Shown piece by piece: positions 55,410 through 64,000 of a stretch of 64,000 nt of DNA. The first letter of the stretch is position 1. Every line of letters starts with the position of its first letter. Both the position numbers and the translations under genes were made by a program. The stretch comes from Anastrepha obliqua (Eukaryota > Arthropoda > Insecta > Diptera > Tephritidae): NCBI RefSeq assembly GCF_027943255.1, contig NC_072895.1:28866001-28930000 (forward strand), written 5' to 3'. Below the pieces are notes generated by a model. It was not told the origin of the DNA, made no database searches, and saw only the letters and a program-made list of their open reading frames with translations.

Positions 55410-56700
55410 TCCCTAAGAGTGCGAATTTCTCATTCAGTGAAAAAAGTGTTAAATAGTAATTCAAATAAATTTGCATAGACGTTGTTTTTTCCATTAGTTA
55501 GTAAGAATTTTACAAATCCTGACTTAAGTAAATACAAATACAAGTCATAAATAGATAGATGGGTGTTTTCCTTGTACATACAAACATATGCCAAGCTGCC
55601 AAGCCAGTGAGTAGCTCTTCTCCCGCTTTATTTATTTAAGAGTAGAAAGCTAAATAAATCAGTCAACTCGACGACTAGAGTACCTATTTGGTTTGTTTGT
55701 GTTTATTGTGACTATAATCGGTTGGATTGTAGCTGAAATGATGTTTTACATATTTTCCAACACTAAGTGAATCTTTAGCAAACTCTTTGTGAATATTAAA
55801 GAAACTAACTATTGTCTTAGCCAAGTCGCTAGTCAAACACTGACTGCCAATTAATATTAACAGCGACAGCAATAATCATCAGTCAAGTGCAGAAGGCAAT
55901 GAAACTATGACTTCCGCAATCAAAGCGTAATTGTACGCCATTATCGTGCACCCGCTTATCGTCATCCAATCAGGCCGCTCGTTTGTGTACCCCTCTAAAT
56001 AGTTAGGCGAAGCGTTTTTTGACGTTATGGCGAAATGGCGAGTGAGTTATCATTTAACTATTTATGGCATTGGTGAAAAAATGCGTAAATATACACATAA
56101 ATAAATGCTTGCAGCACATAATGTATGACTTTTATGTGTGCACATGGAATTATTTAAATATCCATCTTTGATATGCATACAAACATACTTACATATGTAT
56201 ATAGGTATGTGCGCATGCGTACACGTTCGCCAACAACACAACACCTTAAATTTGTAGCATTTACACATTTGTTTGTGGTCTATGCCCATACAGGGTGTGC
56301 ACTTTTGATTTCTTTTCTAATGTCCAAAAGTAGTCGAGCGAGTGATACCATACATATGTATGTATGTGCGCATGTATGTGCTGTGTAAGCATTTATGCAC
56401 TCGCATTGTAGTGCTGTTGTTTCAATAACAGACCAAAATTCGTGATTGTGTTGCTATGATTCAATATTTTGATTTCTCTTCCTCCACTCACTGTTCGCTC
56501 ATTAAGGCATTGTTGCTGGTCTCTGCTATTGTTTCACATTCATTTCGCAACAACTATTCTTTTTGGCCAAAGCAACAATTCACCTTTTAGGTGAACTTTG
56601 CTTTCGATTTATAACACTTTCAAACTTGCCTTTTATTGCTTTTGTATTGTGTAGTTGTTCTTGTTATTGTTACCAGTGTTATGGTAGGTTTAACGATTTA
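55410..56700. other. Unannotated interval with microsatellites
   Basis: CATA/GTAT tracts lie at 56178-56210 and 56349-56372. No gene or transposon is recognised. Confidence 0.5.
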
Positions 56701-56706
56701 TTCATA

Positions 56707-57302
56707 TAAAGGGTGGTTAGGTTTCAAGTCCAACGGTGTCAAATCACATGATTTTGGCGGCCAATCGACATCACCGCGACGTGAGATTATTCGGCCATCA
56801 AATTTTTCGCGCAAAAGATCCTTTGTTTCGTTAGCTGTGTGACAAGTGGCACCGTCTTGTTGAAACCACATATCGTCCACATCCATATCTTCCAATTTGG
56901 GCCATAAAAAGTTCGTTATCATCTCACGATGGCGAACATTATTCACAGTAACCGCCGGCCCATAAACCGCACCAAACAGTCAGTCTTTGTAGATTAATTG
57001 GTTTTTCGGCAATCACTCTTGGATTATCATTCGCCCAAATGCGGCAATTCTGCTTATTGACGAATCCACTGAGGTAAAAATGTGCCTCATCACTGAAGAT
57101 GATTTTCTTCGATATGCATTTTGATTTGAATGCCCGTTTTCATAATAAGCCTGAATAACTTTAACCCGTTGCCCGATTGTGTATCTTTCCATGGTTCAAA
57201 TTGAGTTAGTCTGAAATTGAAAAATGTCAAATGAAATGCATAAAAAGCTTGACGTTTAGGTGTGGTTCACATTCAACATCGGCCCTTGAAAGTTAACCTT
57301 TA
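56707..57302 (-). mobile_element. Deletion derivative of a Tc1/mariner-type element
   Basis: AAAGGGTGGTTAGGTTTCAAG-like (left) and AAAGGTTAACTTTCAAGG (right, reverse-complemented) are imperfect inverted ends next to TATA. The minus strand encodes, in order, KCISKKIIFSDEAHFYLSG-like and VNKQNCRIWANDNP-like residues (57100-57010). A frame change follows, then MITNFLWPKLEDMDVDDMWF, QQDGATCHTAN, SRRGDVDWPPKSCDLTPLD (56940-56715). Both the first and the second/third catalytic regions are visible; the N- and C-termini are missing. Confidence 0.77.
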
Positions 57303-57350
57303 TATTTCCATATAATAGCAACTAACCACTGCAGGCGTGGCGCAGAACTG

Positions 57351-57378
57351 CAAGGTGGCGCAAAATTAATCACCCTAT
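57351..57378 (+). repeat. Transposon-end-like motif, also at 35675
   Basis: CAAGGTGGCGCAAAATTAAT followed by CACCCTAT. The first 23 bases are identical to 35675-35697. No inverted partner was found nearby. Confidence 0.55.
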
Positions 57379-57699
57379 CCGAATAATAATTTATAATTTT
57401 TTTTTGCAAATGGCGGCGCACGTCAATCATATATATACAGTTGACTCTCCTTAATTCGAAATTCGAGGGACTCTTAAAATATTACGAATTATCGAGAATT
57501 TGAAATATTAAATGGATCGAAATTTTTGAGAGAAAATAAATAAAACTTGGAATTCTCAAGTGTTTTTATTTAACTGCTAATGTTTAACAATATCTGGATT
57601 ATAATAATGTGGATTAATTAATCTTTGAAAAGAACTCGATTTATACGAGTTTGCTTCGAAGCACATTGCTGCTGCTCAGACTTTTCAATAATTTTTTTT

Positions 57700-58456
57700 A
57701 GGAAGAAAAAGTGCCTGATTCGAATTCTTTGACATTAGCTTCATCTGGGGTCCTGATCACAGCGACATTGCGGGAAACTGCGAGGCGGATGAGCTGACCA
57801 GACAAGGGGCATGTGAAGTGATCTCCCCGCGAAAGGAGAGAATTGGGATCCCCCTGACTACCTGCGGTCTGCTTCTGGAAAGATGGACATCGCGCCAACT
57901 CAGCGAGCGTTGCGCAAGTACACAAACCTGTAAGGTCGCGAAGTCCTTCTAGCCACGTTTGGACTGGGGGGCGAGCTTCTGAGGTTGACAAAATATCAGC
58001 TCTCGAATCTCGTGGGTTTTTTCACAGAACACTATGCGCGAGGAATGCATGCGGTGAGACTTGGAATTACCTCAAGTCCCTTTTGCGATGGATGTATGGA
58101 GGATGAGGGGGAATCATCTCAGCACCTTCTCCATAGCTACCCTGCTCTGGCGGGGCTAACATCCAGGCATTTTGGCTCTTACTTCTTTGTTGCGCCTGCT
58201 GACGTTGACATTAAAAATCTGATGAATTTTATCAGCAGCACAAAGCGGTTGACGCAAACGCAACATAGTCATCGTTCGTAGTCCACACAATCTAAACTCA
58301 CCCTTCTAACCATCCCAGCACCACCTCACCCCGCATCCCATCGGTCTTCCTCTCTCACCTAACCCCTTCATAATGGTACCGCAAAGATCGAAACCGTTTT
58401 TTCCTCGTCCAAGTGTGCTCATTCCTTGGGCAACCATACCAACCTAACCTAACCTT
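57700..58456 (+). pseudogene. LINE RNase H end with AACCT tail
   Basis: Plus strand: DHSDIAGNCEADELTRQGA, KERIGIPLTTCGLLLERW, TSRQLSERCASTQTCKVAKS and FWPRLDWGASELLRLTKYQL. A frame change is followed by RGMHAVRLGITSSPFCDGCM and EDEGESSQHLLHSYPALAG, the C-terminal knuckle (one Cys changed). The 3' non-coding part ends in AACCTAACCTAACC (58441-58454). Only two or three lesions are visible. The same family occurs at 61480-62220 and within the mariner at 54739-54993. Confidence 0.85.
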
Positions 58457-58459
58457 GGG

Positions 58460-58800
58460 TCAGCGTGAAGCACCTTGTCGGACCGCAATACAGAAATTGG
58501 TGAAAAAATTCGAGCTGTTGGGACAAGTTAGTGATGTGAAGAATAAAACCCGTACAGGTCACTCAAGAACAGCCGAAGGTGTTGCTGTTGTAGCCGAACC
58601 CAGGTTTGTCCATTTCTCGTTGTTCTTTGGAATTAGGCATTCCACAAACGTCATTACACCGTATTTTGCATAAAGATTTGGGTCTTAAGGCTTATAAAGT
58701 CCAGTTAACTCAAGCCGCCTGATCATCAACAACGTCGTGTCTTTGCTGATTGGGTCGTTGAAATGCATGCAAATGATCCGGAATTCGTGCGGAAGCGTGC
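58460..58800 (+). pseudogene. Tc1/mariner-type transposase, N-terminal HTH fragment
   Basis: Plus strand: GQREAPCRTAIQKLVKKFEL, GQVSDVKNKTRTGHSRTAEG and VAVVAE. After a frame change come LGIPQTSLHRILHKDLGLKA and YKVQLTQA, then DHQQRRVFADWVVEMHANDP in another frame. This is the N-terminal DNA-binding part of the family at 13193, 56707 and 60289 (with GGYVNKQNCRIWG downstream, absent here). It joins the LINE tail directly, so the LINE may have inserted at its 5' side. Confidence 0.75.
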
Positions 58801-59027
58801 GTCAGGGGAGTCCCAAAATTCAAAGTTCTTACTAACACACCAAAAATCTTTGCAAATTTGAATTGTCGAGTGTTTGACCATATGAGTTCGAATTACCGCG
58901 TCGTAGCAATGACAAATGTATGGACATAATTCGAAATATAAAGAGTTTTTGTAGAGGACTCGTGATAACTTTGAATTAATGAAAGTCGACTGTATGACAT
59001 TTGAGAACTAGACAGCTGCCCCGTATA

Positions 59028-59250
59028 CGAAGTCCCGATATACTATACACACAGAGACATCTGGAAGGGAGACAAATTGATGTTCAAAATGGTTTTCGGC
59101 AACATTCGTTGCTTTTGACGTTTACTTCTTTAAGTCTGGCAATACGAATAAGAAGCACCAAGCGTGTCGCCAGTACGGGAAATAAAATCGTTTCTCTCTT
59201 CTCCATACGACCTTCTCGCGCAAACAAAATTGTTCCTATATAAATCGCGA
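59028..59250 (-). mobile_element. MITE of the AGTCCCGAT type, copy 1
   Basis: AGTCCCGATATACTATACAC opens the element, and GAGACATCTGGAAGGGAGAC, TGACGTTTACTTCTTTAAG and AATACGAATAAGAAGCACCA follow. In inverted orientation the same blocks make up the MITE at 62416-62676. The far end is decayed (TATATAAATCGCGAC). Confidence 0.7.
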
Positions 59251-59254
59251 CAAA

Positions 59255-60285
59255 CAGTCAAGCTATGGAGCTCGTAAAGCTCAACATAAAGATTTCCATT
59301 GCTCACAATCATTTTTGTTTTTTTGCTTAGCAAAAAAGTTATTTAAAAACAAATGAATTTATAATGAAATGATTAGTTTTGCAACACCAAATAATTTCAT
59401 TGGTCTTTGACTCCTACGGCAGGCATAATTTTTAGTCTTTTCTTGGCATTTGCACACAACTGTTTGTTGTGTTCTTTATCATTTCCCAGAAATATTAAAA
59501 TCACTGGTAAATATTTTAATAATGCAATTATCAGTTTACTGTTCAAACACACTTGCATGCATGCATACATACATACATAAATACATACATACATATAGGC
59601 ATGCACTCTTTGTTTCCGCCTTTGTTCCTGCTTTGACATTTCATAGCCACGCTGATAAGAGTGTCGCTTGAATGAGTGTCGAGAAATTAATAGCCCACGC
59701 AAATCGGTCAATTTGCATTCGATTAACGGGCAATGACATTTTCGTAGGCCAACAAAGCTGAATAAGTATGTATGTGTGTGTATGTAAGATATTTAAATTA
59801 GAGGTTGGAAAATTTATGATATAAAAAAAAAACAAATATCGTTCTTTGTTTCTTGGTTTCAATAGATATGTGTATGTGCATATGTATGTATACATATATG
59901 TGCACTTGTACTTGTGCTTACCATACTTGCCATATGAAGTGGCGCAGTACTTTGATTTTCAAGGCCTCTCAATTAAATGGCCATCTTAATAAGTTTCATT
60001 TCTACTGAAGTATGAGCGTAGATCAGTAAGACCCTGGAATTTAAAACATTGCTCGAAATACAACATTTTCTTTGTCAATTCGTTATTCCACTTCAAACTT
60101 GTTTTACTAAAATTTGATGAACAATAAAACTTCACAGCCAATTTTTTTGTAAATCCCATTAAAAAATTTGAAATTTTGTAGAATTTTTATAAATCTTGTA
60201 CGATTTAACATCTACAGAGATAAACACGGCAGCTTCATAATCGAAGAAAGAGCTTTCATCGAACGCTGGAAAGAGTTTTTTACTG
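59255..60285. other. Unannotated interval with microsatellites
   Basis: CATA tracts lie at 59562-59592, and a GTAT/GTGT tract at 59766-59786. No gene or transposon is recognised. Confidence 0.5.
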
Positions 60286-60288
60286 ATC

Positions 60289-61290
60289 TACAGGGCGCGC
60301 CATCTTTTATGTCGATATGAAAACATTGAATAACTTTGAAAAAAAAAAACAACTGATTTGGCCGCAAATGGCTACCTTTATTAGCAATCACAAACTGCGA
60401 TCTGTTTTCTGCGTTTTTCATCACCTTGTGAAACATTTCGGGTTTTATAGCGTCGATTTTGGCACGAATGTTTGCCTTAAGCTGGTCAATAGGCTGCTGC
60501 TTGTTGGCGTAAACCTTACTTTTCAGATAATCCCACAAAAGGAAGTCCGGGGGGTGAAGTCGATGTCGCCTCTTTTTGACACTAGACGTGCCGGGAATTT
60601 TCGTTGCAGAACTTCAATTGTTACATTCGCAGTGTGGCATGACGCACCGTCTTGTTGAAACCAGTAACCCTCTAAACCTTTCTCACGCATTTGCGAGCAG
60701 ACATAATGAGCCAACATCCACCGATATCGGTTTTCATCGACCGTTTCGTTTTCTCGATCTAAATATGGCCCAATGATGGTTTTGACGCAAAAGCAGTTAC
60801 TTTCCGGTCATGCAATGGCGTTTCATGGATCTTGTGTGGATTATCAGTTCCCCAAATGCGACAATTTTGTTTATTCACGCTGCCAGAGAGATTAAAATGT
60901 GCCTCGCCAGTGATTAAAATTTGCTTCCAAAAATTGGGTTCAGTGTCAACTATTCGAGCGACTGTTTGGCCGTATTCCAAGCGAGGTGAATGGTCTGTCG
61001 GCAATATTCCTTGTGTCAATTGCACTTTCTACGGAAATAATCAGTCTTTAAAATGCGCCGCATTGTGGTTTCACTGACGCCAAAATGCTGAGCGCGACGA
61101 CGATACGGCACTGTTGGCTCCTGAGCAACGCTCTCCCTCACTGCTTCAACAAGTTCATTGGAACGTCTTGGTCGTTGATGAACGGCATGTTGGCGATCTT
61201 CTACTGTCCCGTGCTCAAAAAAATTCGACACCAAATGACGAATAGTATTGTCAGAAGGTGCCTGTTGCTTCGAATGAGCTATACACCGCT
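60289..61290 (-). pseudogene. Tc1/mariner-type transposase, nearly complete but inactive
   Basis: Minus strand: NFFEHGTVEDRQHAVHQRPR, SNELVEAVRESVAQEPTVPY and RRAQHFGVSETTMRRILKTD (N-terminal HTH, 61234-61040). Then WKQILITGEAHFNLSGSV and NKQNCRIWGTDNPHKIHETP; the first catalytic Asp (usual DEAHF) is Gly. Then GLEGYWFQQDGASCHTANVT, and a deletion that joins RGDIDFTP to PDFLLWDYLKSKVYANKQ with a frameshift, then the C-terminus to about 60320. TACAGGGCGCGCCATCTTTT at 60289 is probably the left terminal repeat; the right one was not found. Confidence 0.83.
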
Positions 61291-61479
61291 AAGAAACCAA
61301 AAAGGTACTCGAAATACTTAAAGTCCTAGTTGAAGAAGAGCTTCAATTTATGCAGCGTTTTATCCTACAACTATGGTATTTAGAATACTTTGTGCATGAT
61401 TTGCATGTGGGGAGAAGCCATCATCTATAAAAAAAGCTACAAAATCTCCTATGAAAAATTTCCTCGGAATCACGCTACT

Positions 61480-62220
61480 TAACGTGTTTTCCAAGCAGAA
61501 GTAGCCGCAATTAAGGAAGCTGTGGATTGGCTGCTCGCTTCTGTAATTACAGTAAAGGAGGTAAATATCTACTCCGACAGCCAAGCGGCAATTATAGCCT
61601 CGGGCTCGCTGTTTGTGCGTTCGAAATTAGTCGAGGAATGTCTGACTTCCCTCTCGATTGCATCGAATTACTCCGATATTAGGCTCATTTGGGTTACCGG
61701 TCACAGCGCCATAGAGGGAAACTGCTGGGCCGATGAGGTGGCCAGACAGTGAACCCTTGAGATAGCTTCATCGCAATATGAGAGGATTGGAATTCCCTTA
61801 AAAACCTGTGGTCTGTTACTGAAAAAATGGGCCTCGCCTTAACTCTGGGCTAGTGCGCAAACGTGCAAAGTCGTGAGGTCCTTCTGGCCGCGGGTAGATC
61901 GGGGGCGCTCGAGAGAACTTTGACGGCTAACAAAGTCACAGCTATCGAATTTGGTAGGCATCCTCAACGGACACTGTCCGTTTGGTTTCCATGCGGTGAG
62001 GCTTGGCATTGCGTCAAGCCTTTTCTGCAGAAGCTGTCTGGAGGATGAGGTGGAATCATCTCAGCACCTTCTTCTCAGCTGGCCTGCTCTCGTCGGGCCA
62101 AGGTTTAAACATTTGGGCTCTCACTTTTTCGCTACACCAACGGATATTACGGACTTAAATATCACAAATTTGGTAAAATTCATCGGCAGCTTGAAGCGGA
62201 TAACACAAACGTAAATCGCC
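61480..62220 (+). pseudogene. LINE RNase H to C-terminus
   Basis: Plus strand: AEVAAIKEAVDWLLAS, EVNIYSDSQAAIIASGSLF (61562-61618), LIWVTGHSAIEGNCWADEVA, then after stops ERIGIPLKTCGLLLKKW and QTCKVVRSFWPRVDRG. Frame changes follow, then GGILNGHCPFGFHAVRLGIA, SSLFCRSCLEDEVESSQHLL and ITNLVKFIGSLKRITQT. The knuckle is intact (C-x2-C...H...). It is of the same family as 57700-58456 but lacks an AACCT tail. There are three or four lesions. Confidence 0.85.
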
Positions 62221-62415
62221 ACTCGTTGGTCGTTGGTCGTCATTCTCCTAGATATTTTCATTGCATTTATTCTTTTAATATAATATCCAGCATTTGTCCG
62301 TCATGTGTTGTTCAGTAAGCTGATAGCTCTCATGCAGGTAAAAAGTACTCAACATAGAATGCATGGACCTAATTCCAAGATATAAGTTCGTCCCCAACGT
62401 CATTTATTGACAGTA

Positions 62416-62676
62416 AGTCCCGATTTACAGAGGGAAACATTTGGAAGTAAACATTTAATTCGTGGAGGAAGGACGGAGGGGGGAGAGAGAGTGGTTTTTG
62501 TTTCCCATACAGACGACACGCTTTATGCTTCTTATTCGTATTGTCAAACTCTAAGAAGTAAACGTCGAAAGCAACGAATGTTGCCAAAAACAATTTTGAA
62601 CATCAATTTTTGAAGCATCAAAAGATAATTTCCAATGTCTCCCTTCTAAATGTATCTGTGTGTGTAAATCGGGACT
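62416..62676 (+). mobile_element. MITE of the AGTCCCGAT type, copy 2
   Basis: AGTCCCGATTTACA (left) and its exact reverse complement TGTAAATCGGGACT (right) are inverted ends next to TA (62414-62415 and 62677-62678). The element is 261 bp long and non-coding. A G/A-rich stretch lies at 62464-62489. The copy at 59028-59250 has the opposite orientation. Confidence 0.85.
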
Positions 62677-62679
62677 AAT

Positions 62680-63355
62680 CGAAGTGGTATATAAAATAAT
62701 GCTTGTTATCAAAGTGTCATTCTCATTGGTGACGTTCATTGCAATCCCTTGGAAAATTGCCATAAAAAGCTCGAATTTCGTTATTTCGATTATTGAGATC
62801 ATCTTTGGGTTTCCGCATATAAATTTTTTCTGAACCAACCACTTGTTGGGGTGAACAAGAACTTTGTATACAAATGAGTCGAAAAGTGCGGAACTTGTGG
62901 TGATATAGCGATGTAGGTATATATTAGGGATGGTAATCCCGAAATCCCGGGATATAAATTTTATAGTCACGAACATCCCGAAATTGTAGGCAAATAATTT
63001 CTTACGAAGCAAATGAACTGGAGTAGGCGGTTATAAATTGTGGCGCCAGCAGGAGAAAGTGAGCGATCGCGGTAATAGCGCAGACACACGAAATTTAGCG
63101 AAGTCCTTAACCATCTGTGCGATCCTTCTGTTAGAATAATGTGAGACACAGATGGCGCTCCAAGCAGTAAGAAGGCGTTGTTCCTAAGCAACGACAGGTG
63201 GGCATTCCCACTACTTAGGACTGGTAGCGGCAGGCAGAAATCAAAGCAGATTAACGAAACCAACGCAAGACTGAGGCTTGTCGAGGCCCTATGCTCCCAA
63301 GAGGAGTGAACAAGGAAAAAAAATATGAACTGAAAAACACCCTTTGTGTGGTTTT
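62680..63355. other. Interval with a possible RTE tail
   Basis: Mostly unrecognised. At 62925-62995 ATTAGGGATGGTAATCCCG and a nearby AACATCCCGAAATTG are partly inverted and could be a decayed transposon end. At 63262-63312 the plus strand reads RLRLVEALCSQEE and a stop, like the C-terminus of an RTE-type LINE. Confidence 0.4.
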
Positions 63356-63358
63356 TTA

Positions 63359-63441
63359 CCGCGCTCCTCCTCCTATTTATGGCGTGCACCTTGATTTTGT
63401 CTTACAAACAGGTCTTTTACAATTTTCATTAATTTCCAAAC
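63359..63441 (-). mobile_element. SINE 3' fragment
   Basis: CGCTCCTCCTCCTATTTATG, GCGTGCACCTTGATTTTGT and CTTACAAACA match the antisense 3' third of the SINE family; a degraded AACGGCAGAT follows at the junction with the RTE. Confidence 0.6.
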
Positions 63442-63735
63442 GGCAGATCATCATCATCATTCCTTCGTCTCCGTTGCGGAGCATAGAGCCAAAAGTAAAA
63501 TTTTTCCATTTTCGGCGATTCTCCGATATATTTTTCACTTGCTGCCAGGTCATTGTTTTGTCCACGACTACATATACCTCTTCGATGCAGCGCCGCCAAG
63601 AGCCCCTAGGTCTGCCTCTTCTGCGCTGTCCTTGGGGGTTCCGCTCCAGCGCTTGCCTGCTGATTTTAGTGCCACCTTTCCGTAGGGTATGGCCAAGCCA
63701 ACTGCATTTACGTTCTGTTATTTCAGTTGCAATTG
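63442..63735 (-). pseudogene. RTE-type LINE 3' end with ATG/GAT tail
   Basis: Minus strand: CSWLGHTLRKGGTKISRQAL-like (with small frame breaks), ERNPQGQRRRGRPRGSW-like, RCIEEVYVVVDKTMTWQQVK, NISENRRKWKNFTFGSML and a tail of ATGATGATGATG (63450-63461). WLGHTLRK...NPQG..RRGRP...W is the characteristic end of RTE-type LINEs, by recall. This is a different subfamily from R and Q. 5'-truncated. Confidence 0.78.
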
Positions 63736-64000
63736 GTATCCATGCATATACCTATGAATTGAGACTCTCAGCTATTAGCCCATAGATGTCGCTACGAGTA
63801 CTTTTAAACCTTCCCAAATGTCTTGTTTTTTTCGTCTGTCATCTGTCAACAATATTCACTTCATTGTTTGTTACGTTTCATACAACAATGCATTTTTGTC
63901 GCTCTTAAAAATGTCGAATTTCGTGCCTTCATACTACGATTTGCGGACATCGAAAAACCACTTATAAAATGCTGCTCTCCCGGTTCAAAAGGAAGTCTTT

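Larger units (their letters stand above)
57438..58992. mobile_element. pogo-like inverted-repeat element holding a LINE and a transposase piece
   Basis: CAGTTGACTCTCCTTAATTC (left, after TA at 57436-57437) and CAGTCGACTTTCATTAATTC (right, reverse-complemented, followed by TA at 58993) match the terminal style of pogo/Tigger-type elements (CAGTYGACTCTCGTTAATTC, from recall). The inverted similarity goes on for about 60 bp. No pogo transposase is seen. Inside are a LINE (57700-58456) and a Tc1/mariner-type transposase fragment (58460-58800) of another family. Confidence 0.77.

Noticed and set aside
62925..62995. ATTAGGGATGG...CATCCCGAAAT as a hAT or other transposon end
   Set aside because: The inverted similarity is short and imperfect and no target duplication was found.
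1..64000. CRISPR arrays, bacterial operons, ribosome binding sites or riboswitches
   Set aside because: The tandem repeats lack the regular short repeat-spacer design, and all recognisable content is that of an insect nuclear genome.

Overview
This window looks like an intergenic or intronic, transposon-dominated stretch of an insect nuclear genome, most likely an acalyptrate fly and probably a tephritid fruit fly. The reasons are the AT-rich background, the very frequent CATA/GTAT and TTG/CAA microsatellites, the mariner, Tc1 and pogo-type transposases, the Helitron with a PIF1-type helicase remnant, and the many 5'-truncated LINEs of the RNase H-bearing, R1 and RTE types. The tephritid placement is inference from recalled element families, not from a host gene. 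I recognise no host protein-coding gene. The only open reading frame that looks intact by motif is a mariner transposase.

Layout. 0-8 kb: LINE 3' fragments, microsatellites, a SINE and a TTAA-flanked MITE. 8.1-9.8 kb: a Helitron with both ends visible and a 142-bp tandem array inside. 10-17.5 kb: a degenerate LINE with APE and RT pieces, several Tc1/mariner relics, and R1- and RTE-type LINE fragments. 19.2-22.3 kb: a LINE split by a 2.5-kb inverted-repeat element that is almost entirely an A/T-rich satellite. 23.7-31 kb: a second TTAA MITE, then a mariner broken by three retroelement fragments, more LINEs, and a second mariner cut by an RTE. 32-37 kb: a mariner MITE holding a SINE, a Tc3-like element split by a LINE, and a LINE ORF1 split by a SINE with a 13-bp target duplication. 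38-41 kb: mostly unique sequence that may contain a TATA-less promoter and leader exon. 41.6-42.9 kb: the full-length mariner. 44-48.2 kb: LINE and RTE fragments, then a 115-bp tandem array that seems to be interrupted by a 1.24-kb element with perfect 20-bp inverted repeats and a small basic ORF. 50-64 kb: more RTE, Tc1, hAT-MITE, mariner and pogo elements, LINEs and SINEs.

How the parts relate. Ten stretches belong to one tRNA-derived SINE family of about 310 bp. At least four LINE groups can be told apart by their 3' tails: AACCT repeats, ACCT repeats, AAG repeats and ATG/GAT repeats. DNA transposons are repeatedly the targets of later LINE or RTE insertions, so relative ages can be read from the nesting. 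Everything here rests on reading the sequence and on recalled family motifs. No database search was possible, so family and clade names should be treated as provisional.
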